Source: CAISIP01 sp038326025 (GTDB taxonomy: Bacteria > Pseudomonadota > Gammaproteobacteria > Burkholderiales > Burkholderiaceae_C). From it: 64,000 bases of DNA. Below, one piece after another: positions 34,566 through 44,117 of this stretch. Location: contig JBBQJP010000018.1 of the NCBI GenBank assembly GCA_038326025.1, positions 1 through 64,000 on the forward strand, read 5' to 3'. The notes beneath the pieces are model-generated. The model did no database searches. It was given only the letters and a program-made list of their open reading frames with translations, and was not told the origin of the DNA. Numbering within the stretch: position 1 is the first letter of the stretch; each line of letters begins with the position of its first letter. The position numbers and the translations under genes were made by a program.

Positions 34566-35689
34566 CAGCCACTGAAAAAATGCACACGCCGGCCCCGGTG
34601 TCCCCGATTGAAGACATCATTGCCGACCTGGCCGCAGGGCGCATGGTCGTCCTGATCGACGAGGAGGATAGGGAAAACGAAGGCGACCTGATCCTGGCGT
34701 CCGACCATGTTGATGCAGCGGCCATCAACTTCATGGCCCGATACGGACGCGGCCTGATCTGCCTGACGTTGACGCGCGAACGATGTGCCCGGCTGGAGTT
34801 GCCGCCCATGACGGCGCGCAACGGCGACAAGAAAGGCACGGCTTTTACGGCTTCGATCGAGGCGGCCGAAGGCGTGACCACCGGCATCTCGGCGGCCGAC
34901 CGTGCGCGTACGGTACAGGCTGCGGTAGCGCGCGGCGCAGTGCCCGCCGACCTGGTGCAACCCGGCCACATCTTCCCGCTGCAAGCAGTGGACGGCGGCG
35001 TGCTGATGAGGGCCGGTCATACCGAAGCGGGCTGCGACCTGGCCATGCTGGCCGGATGCAGCCCCTCGGCCGTGATCTGTGAAATCATGAAGGACGACGG
35101 CACCATGGCGCGCCTGCCGGACCTGCAGTTGTTTGCCGCGGAACATGACCTGAAGATTGGCACCATCGCCAGCCTGATCGAATACCGCAGCCGCGTCGAG
35201 TCCTTGCTTGAAAAAGCCGGCGAGCGCGAGATCGACACCGCGTTCGGCCGGTTCTCGGCCCGGGCTTACCGCGACAAGCCGGGCGGCGGCGTGCATCTGG
35301 CCCTGGTACGCGGCCAATGGACCGCCGACGACAGTGTGGCCGTGCGGGTGCACGAACCCTTGTCGGTTTTCGATGCGCTGGAAGTCAACCGGTCCATGCA
35401 CTCCTGGAGCCTGGACGCCTGCCTGGCGCATATTGCGCAAAAAGACCAGGGCGTCGTCGTGTTGCTCAATTGCGGGGAAACGGCCGAGCAATTGCTGGCC
35501 CAGTTTGCCGGCACTGCCCGCTCCAGCCACGGCCCCGAACGCGGCCGCATGGATTTGCGCACCTACGGTGTAGGGGCTCAGATCCTGCGCGACTGCGGTG
35601 TGGTCAAGATGGCGCTGCTGGGCAATCCGCGCCGCATGCCCAGCATGGCGGGTTACGGCCTCGAGATCACCGGATACATCACCCCATAA
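34562..35689 (+). CDS. ribB: 3,4-dihydroxy-2-butanone-4-phosphate synthase with degenerate GTP cyclohydrolase II domain (RibBX type)
   Basis: In this 375-residue protein, residues 1 to about 215 are a complete DHBP synthase: IDEEDRENEGDL (substrate/metal acids), TRERCARLELPPM and HTEAGCDLAMLAG. The C-terminal half has the GTP cyclohydrolase II fold but not its zinc site: after VRVHEP the usual cluster of three cysteines is absent (DALEVNRSMHSWSL instead). It should therefore make only the butanone phosphate, and a separate functional ribA would be needed elsewhere. Such RibBX hybrids are known in proteobacteria. The start overlaps ribE by 4 bases. Confidence 0.93.
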   Translation: MTATEKMHTPAPVSPIEDIIADLAAGRMVVLIDEEDRENEGDLILASDHVDAAAINFMARYGRGLICLTLTRERCARLELPPMTARNGDKKGTAFTASIEAAEGVTTGISAADRARTVQAAVARGAVPADLVQPGHIFPLQAVDGGVLMRAGHTEAGCDLAMLAGCSPSAVICEIMKDDGTMARLPDLQLFAAEHDLKIGTIASLIEYRSRVESLLEKAGEREIDTAFGRFSARAYRDKPGGGVHLALVRGQWTADDSVAVRVHEPLSVFDALEVNRSMHSWSLDACLAHIAQKDQGVVVLLNCGETAEQLLAQFAGTARSSHGPERGRMDLRTYGVGAQILRDCGVVKMALLGNPRRMPSMAGYGLEITGYITP

Positions 35690-35715
35690 GCCCCGAACCG
35701 GGACAGGAACACATC

Positions 35716-36192
35716 ATGTTTGGCGCAGACAAGGGAAAACTGGAATCCTCCGACAAGCGATTGAGCGGCAAGAAGCTGCGTATCGGTTTGGTCCAGGCGC
35801 GATTCAACGAGGCCATCACCAATGCCCTGGCCGAGGCTTGCGAGGCCGAATTACATGTGCTGGGCGTACTGCCCGAGAACACCGTGCGAGTGCTGGTGCC
35901 CGGCGCACTGGAAGTGCCGGTGGCCTTGCAGGCACTGGCCGAAAGCGCGCAATATGATGCGCTGATCGCGCTCGGATGCATCATTCGCGGTGAGACCTAC
36001 CACTTCGAACTGGTGGCCAATGAGTCGGGCGCAGGCGTCAGCCGGATCTCGCTGGACTACCAGATCCCGATCGCCAACGCGATCATCACGACCGAAAACC
36101 TGGAGCAAGCCATTGCGCGCCAGAGCGACAAGGGGCGCGATGCGGCCCGGGTCGCGGTTGAAATGGCGAACTTGATGGAAGATATCGGATGA
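35716..36192 (+). CDS. ribH: 6,7-dimethyl-8-ribityllumazine synthase
   Basis: The 158-residue protein condenses the ribityl pyrimidine with the butanone phosphate. Recognised segments are IGLVQARFNEAITNAL, VPGALEVPVALQALA, ALGCIIRGETYHFELV and the AIITTENLEQAI helix. The start ATG at 35716 has AGGAAC upstream and lies 26 bases after ribB. Length is normal. Confidence 0.97.
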   Translation: MFGADKGKLESSDKRLSGKKLRIGLVQARFNEAITNALAEACEAELHVLGVLPENTVRVLVPGALEVPVALQALAESAQYDALIALGCIIRGETYHFELVANESGAGVSRISLDYQIPIANAIITTENLEQAIARQSDKGRDAARVAVEMANLMEDIG

Positions 36193-36725
36193 ATGACGAC
36201 AAGCTTGTGCCCCCAGGCACCCGCCCGCCGAAACAAAGCCGTACCGGCGTGACCAGCACCGGCGCACGCAAGGCCGGCAGCAAGTCGGCCCGCACGCGTG
36301 CCCGCGAATTCGCATTGCAGGGCCTGTACCAGCATCTTGTGGGTCGCAACACGGTGCAGGACATCGACACCTTTACACGCGACCTGGCAGGGTTCGGCAA
36401 ATGCGACCGGGTCCATTTTGATGCGCTGTTTCGCGGCTGCATCGCGCAAGCGCAAACGCTGGATCAGCTGATTGTTCCGCGCCTGGATCGCAAGTTGGAC
36501 GAGTTGTCTCCGATCGAACGTGCGGTGATGTGGATCGGAGTCTACGAGTTCCAGCATTGCCTGGATGTGCCCTGGCGGGTGGTGCTCAATGAATGTATCG
36601 AACTGGCCAAGGAGTTTGGCGGCACCGACGGGCACAAATATGTCAATGCCGTGCTCAACGGCGTGGCGCCGGAACTGCGCGCGCAGGAAGTCGCCAGCGA
36701 CAAGGGCCGCAAGGATCGGCCCTGA
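36189..36725 (+). CDS. nusB: transcription antitermination factor NusB
   Basis: The 178-residue NusB binds boxA RNA with S10 to allow antitermination in rRNA operons. The fold is recognised from KSARTRAREFALQGLYQHL, DELSPIERAVMWIGVYEF and VLNECIELAKEFGGTDGHKYVNAVL. A charged N-terminal tail of about 35 residues precedes the fold. It overlaps ribH by ATGA; the ribH-nusB pair is widely conserved. Confidence 0.96.
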   Translation: MNDDKLVPPGTRPPKQSRTGVTSTGARKAGSKSARTRAREFALQGLYQHLVGRNTVQDIDTFTRDLAGFGKCDRVHFDALFRGCIAQAQTLDQLIVPRLDRKLDELSPIERAVMWIGVYEFQHCLDVPWRVVLNECIELAKEFGGTDGHKYVNAVLNGVAPELRAQEVASDKGRKDRP

Positions 36726-37924
36726 TGGTGGCTCCAATGCGCATCTCCCAGCGGGCGCAACGCATCGAGCCCTTCCATGTGATGGAGATCGCCAAGGCGG
36801 CCGCCCTGCTTGGCCAGGCCTCGGCGCAATCGGACCGGCCGATGGTCTACCTGAACATCGGCGAACCCGATTTCACGGCGCCGCCGCTGGTGCAGCAAGC
36901 CGCCGAAAAAGCCATCCGCGACGGCGTGACCCAGTACACGGCAGCTACCGGCATTGCCCCGCTGCGCGAACGTATCAGTCAGTGGTACCAAAGTCGATTT
37001 GGCCTGCACATTGACGCCAATCGCATTGTCATCACGGCCGGCGCATCGGCCGCATTGCAGATGGCATGCCTGGCGTTGATCGATCCGGGCGACGAAATCC
37101 TGATGCCCGATCCCAGTTATCCGTGCAACCGGCAGTTCGTCAGTGCGGCGGACGGCAAGCCGGTGCTGATTCCCGCGTCGGCGGCCGAACGATTCCAGCT
37201 CACGGCAGCCGCGGTGGCCGAGCACTGGAAGCCGGGCCGTACCCGGGGCGTGTTGCTGGCCTCGCCGTCCAATCCGACCGGCACCTCGATTCATCCGGAC
37301 GAGTTGCGCCGCATCCACGCGCTGGTGGCCGAACGTGGTGGCGTGACCATCGTCGACGAGATCTACCTGGGCCTGGGTTTCGATGCCCAGTACGGACACA
37401 GCGCACTGGCGATCGACGAATCCATCATCAGCATCAACAGCTTCAGCAAGTACTTCAACATGACCGGCTGGCGCCTGGGCTGGATGGTGGTGCCCACGGC
37501 GCTGGTCGCACCGATAGAGCGCCTGGCGCAGAACCTGTTCATCTGCCCCAGCACGATCGCACAACATGCCGCACTGGCCTGCTTCGAGGACGCCAGCATC
37601 GCCGAGTACGAGAACCGGCGCGAGGCGTTTCGCCAGCGCCGCGACTATCTGGTGCCGGCGCTGAACGCGATCGGTCTGCATGTGCCGGTGATGCCCGACG
37701 GCGCCTTCTACGCCTGGGCCGACTGCAGCCTCGCCTGCGAGCGACTGGGCGTTGCCGACAGCTGGGAGCTGGCGTTCGCGCTGATGGAGCAGGCCCATGT
37801 GGCGGTCACACCCGGCCGCGACTTCGGTCAGGCCGAGACCGCCCGCTTCATCCGTTTTTCCAGCGCCAGCTCCATGGGGCAGCTGCAAACGGCGGTTGCA
37901 CGCCTGCACACGCTGTTGGGATGA
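36725..37924 (+). CDS. PLP-dependent class I/II aminotransferase
   Basis: The 399-residue fold-type I aminotransferase has the PLP Lys at 242 (SINSFSKYFNMTGWRLGW), NIGEPDFTAPP near the N-terminus, SPSNPTGT and VDEIYLGL. The amino donor and acceptor cannot be told from sequence. The start overlaps nusB as TGATG (ATG 36725; an ATG four codons later is possible), and its stop overlaps ybgC. Its place between nusB and tol genes is seen in related Burkholderiales and does not point to a pathway. Confidence 0.92.
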   Translation: MVAPMRISQRAQRIEPFHVMEIAKAAALLGQASAQSDRPMVYLNIGEPDFTAPPLVQQAAEKAIRDGVTQYTAATGIAPLRERISQWYQSRFGLHIDANRIVITAGASAALQMACLALIDPGDEILMPDPSYPCNRQFVSAADGKPVLIPASAAERFQLTAAAVAEHWKPGRTRGVLLASPSNPTGTSIHPDELRRIHALVAERGGVTIVDEIYLGLGFDAQYGHSALAIDESIISINSFSKYFNMTGWRLGWMVVPTALVAPIERLAQNLFICPSTIAQHAALACFEDASIAEYENRREAFRQRRDYLVPALNAIGLHVPVMPDGAFYAWADCSLACERLGVADSWELAFALMEQAHVAVTPGRDFGQAETARFIRFSSASSMGQLQTAVARLHTLLG

Positions 37925-38376
37925 TCAGACCTGAACTTCATCCAAGCACGGCCCATGGCACTGCGCGCGCGGGTGTGTTCAGCTGGCCGGTGCGGGTTTA
38001 CTGGGAAGACACGGATGCCGGCGGCGTGGTGTTTTATGCCAACTACCTGAAATATTTTGAGCGTGCACGTACCGAATGGCTGCGCGCTGGCGGATTTGAG
38101 CAACAGGTTTTGCGCGACACAATTGGCGGCATGTTTGTCGTGACCGACACCACCCTGAAATACCATCGACCGGCCCGGCTGGACGACCAGCTCCTGGTTA
38201 CGACTTGGATACAGGATGCCGGTCGCGCCTGCATGACAATCGGACAACAAGCCCGGCGTGGCCCGCAAGCCGATGGCGACGTGTTATGCGACGCAAGCAT
38301 CCGCATCGGATGGGTCGACAGCCAAAATTTCAAACCCGCAAGAATTCCTTCCTCGATCGTGAAAGCTCTCTCATGA
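37921..38376 (+). CDS. ybgC: Tol-Pal-associated acyl-CoA thioesterase
   Basis: The 151-residue hot-dog fold protein has the 4-hydroxybenzoyl-CoA thioesterase signature VYWEDTDAGGVVFYANYLKYFERARTEW (given in part: catalytic Asp in DTDAGG), followed by VVTDTTLKYHRPARLDD. YbgC hydrolyses acyl-CoA or acyl-ACP and is regularly the first gene of tol-pal operons. It overlaps the upstream aminotransferase and the downstream tolQ, both by 4 bases. Confidence 0.94.
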   Translation: MIRPELHPSTAHGTARAGVFSWPVRVYWEDTDAGGVVFYANYLKYFERARTEWLRAGGFEQQVLRDTIGGMFVVTDTTLKYHRPARLDDQLLVTTWIQDAGRACMTIGQQARRGPQADGDVLCDASIRIGWVDSQNFKPARIPSSIVKALS

Positions 38377-39065
38377 ACCAAGACATGTCGATCCTGCATC
38401 TGGTGCTCGGAGCCAGCATTGTGGTGCAGCTTGTCATGCTGCTACTGCTGGTGGTGTCCGTCGCCAGTTGGGCGGCGATATTCCGCAAGATGTTCGGACT
38501 GATCCGCGTCAAGGCACTCAACGAAACCTTCGAGCGCGAATTCTGGTCGGGCACCAGCCTCAATGACCTGTTTGCCGCGGCCGCACAAAATGCGCGCCAG
38601 GCTGGCCCGATGGAGCGCATCTTCGCCAGCGGCATGCGCGAGTACCAGAAGCTGCGCGAGCGCCGCATCGCTGACACCGCCAGTCTGATGGATGGCGCCC
38701 GGCGCGCCATGCGGGCCAGCTTCCAGCGCGAGATGGACGAGGCCGAATCGAATCTGTCCTTTCTGGCGTCGGTGGGATCCGTCTCGCCGTATGTCGGCTT
38801 GTTCGGCACCGTCTGGGGCATCATGCACGCCTTCACAGGCCTGGCCAACATGCAGACGGTGACCCTGGCGACGGTCGCGCCCGGTATCGCTGAGGCGCTG
38901 GTGGCCACGGCCATCGGTCTGTTTGCAGCGATTCCAGCCGTGGTGGCCTACAACCGCTTTGCCCGCGACATCGACCGCATCGCGATCCGCCTGGAGACCT
39001 TCATGGAGGAGTTCTCCAACATCCTGCACCGCAACGTGGGCGCACAATCGGCGCCCGGACACTGA
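38373..39065 (+). CDS. tolQ: Tol-Pal system motor protein TolQ
   Basis: The 230-residue inner-membrane protein of the MotA/TolQ/ExbB family has a first helix at about residues 12-35 (VVQLVMLLLLVVSVASWAAI), a cytoplasmic loop, and two C-terminal helices around SPYVGLFGTVWGIMHAF and APGIAEALVATAIGLFAAIPAVVAYN. With TolR it uses the proton gradient to energise TolA during outer-membrane constriction. The start overlaps ybgC (ATGA). Confidence 0.96.
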   Translation: MNQDMSILHLVLGASIVVQLVMLLLLVVSVASWAAIFRKMFGLIRVKALNETFEREFWSGTSLNDLFAAAAQNARQAGPMERIFASGMREYQKLRERRIADTASLMDGARRAMRASFQREMDEAESNLSFLASVGSVSPYVGLFGTVWGIMHAFTGLANMQTVTLATVAPGIAEALVATAIGLFAAIPAVVAYNRFARDIDRIAIRLETFMEEFSNILHRNVGAQSAPGH

Positions 39066-39080
39066 GAATCGGAGGTCCGG

Positions 39081-39503
39081 ATGGCATCGACCATGCAGCG
39101 CGGCCGCGGCCGGCGCACCATCAACGAGATCAACATGGTGCCGTTCATCGACGTCATGTTGGTGCTATTGATCATTTTCATGGTGACCGCACCATTGATC
39201 GCACCGAGCGTGATCGATCTGCCCAGCATCGGCAAGGCGGCACGGCAACCCGATCAGGTGCTGCAGATCGTCATCGACAAGGATGGCCTGCTCAATCTCA
39301 AGAACGAGGAAAAGAACACGCAACTGGGGCTGCGCGAAATCGCCGACGCCGTGCGCCAGGCGCAGCAGGGGAAAACCGACCCTGCCGTGGTGATCAGTGC
39401 CGACCGCAATGTGCGTTATGAAGTCGTGGTCCAGGTCATGGACACCTTGCAGCGCAGTGGCATAGGCAGGGTCGGGCTGTCGGTGCAACTGGCCAGCCCA
39501 TGA
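39081..39503 (+). CDS. tolR: Tol-Pal system protein TolR
   Basis: The 140-residue ExbD/TolR protein has one membrane helix starting MVPFIDVMLVLLIIFMV, where the Asp is the proton-carrying residue, then a periplasmic domain with GLREIADAV and VISADRNVRYEVVVQVMD. It starts 15 bases after tolQ with GGAGG upstream and overlaps tolA by 4 bases. Confidence 0.96.
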   Translation: MASTMQRGRGRRTINEINMVPFIDVMLVLLIIFMVTAPLIAPSVIDLPSIGKAARQPDQVLQIVIDKDGLLNLKNEEKNTQLGLREIADAVRQAQQGKTDPAVVISADRNVRYEVVVQVMDTLQRSGIGRVGLSVQLASP

Positions 39504-40480
39504 ATGCGACCGCAGACTGGAAGGATTTTGCGCCGCCCAAGGCCAACGGCATGGGGCGCGCGTTCGCGCTGGCGATCGTGGCGCATCTGGTGCTGGTGGC
39601 GGCCCTGACCCTGGGTGTGCAATGGAAACGCGATGCGCCGGTCACCACGGTCGAGGCAGAGTTGTGGTCGGCCGTACCCAAGGCGGCCGCGCCCAAACTG
39701 GTCGAGGCCGCGCCCCCGCCTCCTCCTGCGCCGAATCCCGTAGCAAAACCCCCGCCGCCAGCTCCTGTGGTCAAGACCCCCGACGCCGACATCGCACTGG
39801 AACGCGAGAAGCAGCAAAAGTTGGAGCAGGAGAAGCAACTGGCGGCCGAAAAGCTGGCGCAACAGAAACTGGCGCAGGAAAAGCTTGCCAAAGAAAAGCT
39901 GGCCATGGACAAGCTTGAACAGGAGAAAAAGCTCGCGCTGGAGAAGAAGCGCCAACAGGACTTGAAACTGGCGCAGGAGAAAAAAGCGCAAGAGGAAGAA
40001 GCCAAACGGCGCGAAGAAGATGAAAAGAAACGCGCGCTCGCGTTGAAGGCCAAACAAGATGCGCTCAAGGCCCAGCAGCAAGCGGCGCTGGAGAAGCAGG
40101 AATCGATCAAGCTGGAGATCCTGCGCAAGGACAACCTGCAACGCATGGCCGGCCTGGCGGGCGCGACTGGCGGCGCGGCGTCGGCTGGCACAGCGCAACG
40201 CGCGAGCGGGCCGTCAGGCAGTTATGGCAGTCGCGTTAGCGCCATCGTCAAACCCAACATCGTATTCATCGACGACACGCGCGACAACCCGGTGGCGCTG
40301 GTCGAAGTCCGTACTGCGCCGGACGGCACGATCGTAGGGCGCAAGCTGATCAAGGGCAGCGGCAACAAGGCCTGGGACGAGGCCGTGCTCAAAGCCATCG
40401 ACAAGACGTCGGTACTGCCGCGCGACACAGACGGCACCGTGCCGCCACTGCTGGAGATCAATTTCCGTCGTCGCGACTGA
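39500..40480 (+). CDS. tolA: cell envelope integrity protein TolA
   Basis: The 326-residue protein has an N-terminal membrane helix (about 18-38), a Pro-rich segment (PPPPPAPNPVAKPPPPAP), a long Lys/Glu/Gln/Ala coiled coil (about 95-215) and a C-terminal TonB-like domain (about 240-326, VEVRTAPDGTIVGRKLIKGSG, WDEAVLKAIDKT). It spans the periplasm to contact Pal/TolB and outer-membrane proteins. No tolB or pal follows; dnaE converges instead, so those genes must be elsewhere. Confidence 0.94.
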   Translation: MNATADWKDFAPPKANGMGRAFALAIVAHLVLVAALTLGVQWKRDAPVTTVEAELWSAVPKAAAPKLVEAAPPPPPAPNPVAKPPPPAPVVKTPDADIALEREKQQKLEQEKQLAAEKLAQQKLAQEKLAKEKLAMDKLEQEKKLALEKKRQQDLKLAQEKKAQEEEAKRREEDEKKRALALKAKQDALKAQQQAALEKQESIKLEILRKDNLQRMAGLAGATGGAASAGTAQRASGPSGSYGSRVSAIVKPNIVFIDDTRDNPVALVEVRTAPDGTIVGRKLIKGSGNKAWDEAVLKAIDKTSVLPRDTDGTVPPLLEINFRRRD

Positions 40481-40564
40481 AACCCGGTCGGATCCGCGAC
40501 CAATCGGGCCCGGTGGTTTAAACGCACACAGCGTGACGGCCATTGTCCCCAGACGCGGCGTCAC

Positions 40565-43500
40565 TCACTCGTAGACGATGACCGCCTGCCCCTGCTCCGA
40601 CTGGGCGCGCCACTGCGCCAGCGCTGCATCGGTCGGATAAAACCGCATCGCATCGGACAGTTGCAACTCGGCACTCGCGCCACCGTCCGCGCTGCGGCGC
40701 GTCACCATCAGTCGCACGCCGAGTCCGCGTACCATCTCGCCGTGCTCGGTCTGCTCGGTGCGCGCCGGGAATTCCTGCAATAGCATCGCCACGTCGGGCG
40801 CCTGGCCATTGACCGGGACGCGCAGATATTTGCCGAATCGGCAGCGCGCCTGGTCCAGATCCCAGATCTGGTTGACGGTAAGCTGAATACCTCCGGTGAA
40901 ACGGTCGGGTTGCACCTTGCCCATGACGATGATCAACTGGTCGTCCTTGAGCAGATCGCGGTGTGCATTGATCAAGGCCTCATCGGCGCGCGCCTCGATC
41001 ACGCCGGACTTGTCGTCCAGCTTGAACAAGGCCAGCTTGCCGCGCTGGCCATTGATGACACGCAGGTCATTGACGATGCCGGCCAGCAGTTGCGGCTCAC
41101 GCGTGTCGATCAGGTCGTCGATCTGGCGCTTGGCAAATCGCCGCACCTCGAGCGCCACTTCGTCGAACAGGTGGCCCGACAGGTAAAAGCCAATGGCGGT
41201 CTTCTCCTGTGTGAGTTGTTCCTTGATGCCCCAGGGCAACACGTCGACCAGATCGGGAGGCTGCGAACTCGATCCATGGTCATCATCGCCCATGTCGAAC
41301 AGGCCACTCTGATTGGCATTGGCGTCGCAGGTATTGGCGAATTCGAAGGCCAGGTCGATAGTGGCGATCAAGGACGCGCGATTGCGATGCAGGTTGTCGA
41401 ATGCACCGGCCTTGATCAAGGCCTCAAGGCTGCGCTTGTTCAGACGGGTACGGTCCACACGCCGGCAGAAATCGAACAAACTGGTGAACGGGCCACCCGA
41501 CTCGCGCGCAGCCACAACCGATTCGATCGCCAGCTGACCGGTTCCCTTGACGGCGCCCAAGCCATAACGAATCACCTTGTCCGACACCGGCTCGAAGCGA
41601 TGACGGCCACGATTGACATCCGGCGCCTCGAACGTCATGCCCATCTTGATCGCATCTTCGAACAACAGTCGCAGCTTGTCGGTGTTGTCCATCTCCACCG
41701 TCATGTTGGCGCAGAAGAACTCGGCCGTGTAATGCACCTTGAGCCAGCCGGTGTGATAGGCCAGCAGGGAGTAGGCGGCAGCATGCGACTTGTTGAAGCC
41801 ATAGCCGGCGAACTTCTCCATCAGGTCGAACACTTCGTCGGCCTTGTCCTGGCCGATGTTGTTCTTCGCGGCGCCGTCGCGGAAGATCTGGCGGTGTTCG
41901 GCCATCTCCTCGGCCTTCTTCTTGCCCATGGCGCGGCGCAGCATGTCGGCGCCGCCGAGCGAATAACCGCCCAGGATCTGCGCCGTCTGCATCACCTGCT
42001 CCTGGTAGACCATGATGCCGTAGGTCTCGGACAACATATTGGCGACCAGGGGGTGCGGGTATTCGACCACCTCGCGCCCGTGCTTGCGCGCCACGAACGA
42101 CGGAATCAGGTCCATCGGGCCGGGCCGGTACAAGGCGTTGAGCGCGATCAGGTCTTCGAGACGGGTTGGCTTGGCATCGCGCAACATGCCCTGCATGCCA
42201 CGCGACTCAAACTGGAACACGGCTTCGGTCAGGCCATCGGCAAACAGCCGGTAAACCCGGGCATCGTCGAGCGGCAGGTTCTCGAAGGCAAAATTCTCCT
42301 GGCCCTTGTGGCGGGCGCGTATCAGCTCCTTGGCGATCTCCAGGATGGTCAGTGTCGCCAGCCCCAGAAAGTCGAACTTGACCAGGCCGATGGCCTCCAC
42401 GTCGTCCTTATCGTACTGGCTGACCGCCGAATCGCTGCCGGGTTGCTGGTATAGCGGGCAAAAATCAGTCAGCTTGCCCGGAGCGATCAACACGCCGCCC
42501 GCATGCATGCCGACGTTGCGGGTCATGCCCTCCAACTTCTGCGCCAGCGCCAGCAGCGTGCGCACGTCTTCTTCCTTCTCGAGCCGCTCGGCCAGAATGG
42601 GTTCGGCCTTGATCGCGCCATCGATCGTAATATGGGTGCCGGGCTTGTTCGGTATCAGCTTGCTGATTCCGTCGCAAAAGGTGTAGCTCATGTCCAGCAC
42701 CCGGCCCACATCGCGGATCGCGGCCCGTGCGGCCATGGTGCCGAAGGTGGCAATCTGGCTCACCGCGTTCTTGCCGTATTTCTGCTTGACGTAGTCAATG
42801 ACCCGGTCGCGGTTGGCCTGGCAGAAGTCGATGTCGAAGTCGGGCATCGACACCCGCTCCGGATTCAGGAAACGCTCGAACAGCAGGTTGTATCGAAGTG
42901 GATCGAGGTCGGTGATGCCCATCACATAGGCCACCAGTGAGCCTGCACCGGAGCCCCGTCCCGGCCCGACCGGACAGCCATTGTTCTTGGCCCAGTTGAT
43001 GAAGTCGCCCACGATCAGGAAGTAGCCCGGGAAACCCATCTTCACGATGGTGTTCATCTCGAATTCCAGCCGCTCGACATAACGCGCCTGTTGCTGCTCG
43101 CGTTCTGGCGCTGCCGGATACAGGTGCGCCAGGCGAACCTGCAGACCTTCGTGCGACACATGGCGAAAGTACGCCTCCGGTTCCATCTGCCGGCCGTCGA
43201 CCAGCGGGATTGGAAAATCTGGCAGACGCGGCTTGCCCAGCACCAGCGACAGGCTGCAGCGTCGCGCGATCTCCAGCGTATTGGCCACGGCCGATGGCAG
43301 ATCGGCAAAAAGCGCCTCCATCTGCGCCGCAGACTTGAAGTATTGCTCGCGCGTGAAGCGCCGCACACGCCTCGGATTGCCCAGAATCTCGCCGTCGGAG
43401 ATACAAACGCGCGCCTCGTGCGCCTCGTAGTCGTCAGGGGCCGTGAACTGCACCGGGTGGGTCGCCACCACAGGCAGGCGCAAATGCGCGGCCAGTTGCA

Positions 43501-44047
43501 CGGCCGCCGTCACATGGCGCGCATCGTCCGGCCGGCCGGCGCGCTGCACCTCCAGATAGAAACGATGCGGAAACAGCGCCGCCAATTGCAGGGCCGCCGC
43601 ATGCGCGCGCGACGTATCACCTTGCAGCAAGGCCTGTCCAATGGCGCCGGCCTGCGCGCCTGACAAGGCGATCAGGCCCTCGGCCAGTTCTTCGATCCAG
43701 GCCCATTTCACCACCGGCTGACTGCGGCCGGTGTTCTGGGTGTGCGCACGCGCCAGCAGTTCGCACAGGTTCAGGTATCCGGCGCTGTTTTGCACCAGCA
43801 ATACCAGCCGGGACTGGGCTGTCGCATCGGCGCCCAGACCATCGAGCAGGATGTCCGCGCCGATAACCGGCTTGACACCGGCGCCTCGCGCCGCCTTGTA
43901 GAACTTGATGGCCCCGAACAGGTTGCCCAGGTCGGTGATGGCCAATGCGGGTTGACCGTCGGCCGCAGCTGCGGCCACGGTGTCGTCGATGCGGTTGGTG
44001 CCGTCGACGACGGAGAACTCGCTGTGCAGGCGCAGGTGAACAAACAT
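40565..44047 (-). CDS. dnaE: DNA polymerase III subunit alpha
   Basis: The 1160-residue replicative polymerase is of the DnaE1 type. It has an N-terminal PHP domain (FVHLRLHSEFSVVDG, residues 1 to about 280). The palm carries the active-site acids in MPDFDIDFCQ (about residue 400) and GRGSGAGSLVAYVMGITDLDP just before. Further segments are finger residues such as MQTAQILGGYSLGGADMLRRAMGKK and a C-terminal HhH/OB region (GIVNDLRVINGQRG). The ATG at 44047 is set by the family N-terminus. Length is normal. It is monocistronic here. Confidence 0.97.
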   Translation of the reverse strand: MFVHLRLHSEFSVVDGTNRIDDTVAAAAADGQPALAITDLGNLFGAIKFYKAARGAGVKPVIGADILLDGLGADATAQSRLVLLVQNSAGYLNLCELLARAHTQNTGRSQPVVKWAWIEELAEGLIALSGAQAGAIGQALLQGDTSRAHAAALQLAALFPHRFYLEVQRAGRPDDARHVTAAVQLAAHLRLPVVATHPVQFTAPDDYEAHEARVCISDGEILGNPRRVRRFTREQYFKSAAQMEALFADLPSAVANTLEIARRCSLSLVLGKPRLPDFPIPLVDGRQMEPEAYFRHVSHEGLQVRLAHLYPAAPEREQQQARYVERLEFEMNTIVKMGFPGYFLIVGDFINWAKNNGCPVGPGRGSGAGSLVAYVMGITDLDPLRYNLLFERFLNPERVSMPDFDIDFCQANRDRVIDYVKQKYGKNAVSQIATFGTMAARAAIRDVGRVLDMSYTFCDGISKLIPNKPGTHITIDGAIKAEPILAERLEKEEDVRTLLALAQKLEGMTRNVGMHAGGVLIAPGKLTDFCPLYQQPGSDSAVSQYDKDDVEAIGLVKFDFLGLATLTILEIAKELIRARHKGQENFAFENLPLDDARVYRLFADGLTEAVFQFESRGMQGMLRDAKPTRLEDLIALNALYRPGPMDLIPSFVARKHGREVVEYPHPLVANMLSETYGIMVYQEQVMQTAQILGGYSLGGADMLRRAMGKKKAEEMAEHRQIFRDGAAKNNIGQDKADEVFDLMEKFAGYGFNKSHAAAYSLLAYHTGWLKVHYTAEFFCANMTVEMDNTDKLRLLFEDAIKMGMTFEAPDVNRGRHRFEPVSDKVIRYGLGAVKGTGQLAIESVVAARESGGPFTSLFDFCRRVDRTRLNKRSLEALIKAGAFDNLHRNRASLIATIDLAFEFANTCDANANQSGLFDMGDDDHGSSSQPPDLVDVLPWGIKEQLTQEKTAIGFYLSGHLFDEVALEVRRFAKRQIDDLIDTREPQLLAGIVNDLRVINGQRGKLALFKLDDKSGVIEARADEALINAHRDLLKDDQLIIVMGKVQPDRFTGGIQLTVNQIWDLDQARCRFGKYLRVPVNGQAPDVAMLLQEFPARTEQTEHGEMVRGLGVRLMVTRRSADGGASAELQLSDAMRFYPTDAALAQWRAQSEQGQAVIVYE

Positions 44048-44117
44048 CTTCCCATTGTAGTTTTCGCGGCGGCGCCGGCGGCCCGGCGACAATCACGGTC
44101 GCCGCCCCGAAGGGGCC

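Noticed and set aside
40910..42454. A 514-codon open frame antisense to dnaE
   Set aside because: It is a shadow of dnaE, whose motifs are complete on the minus strand.
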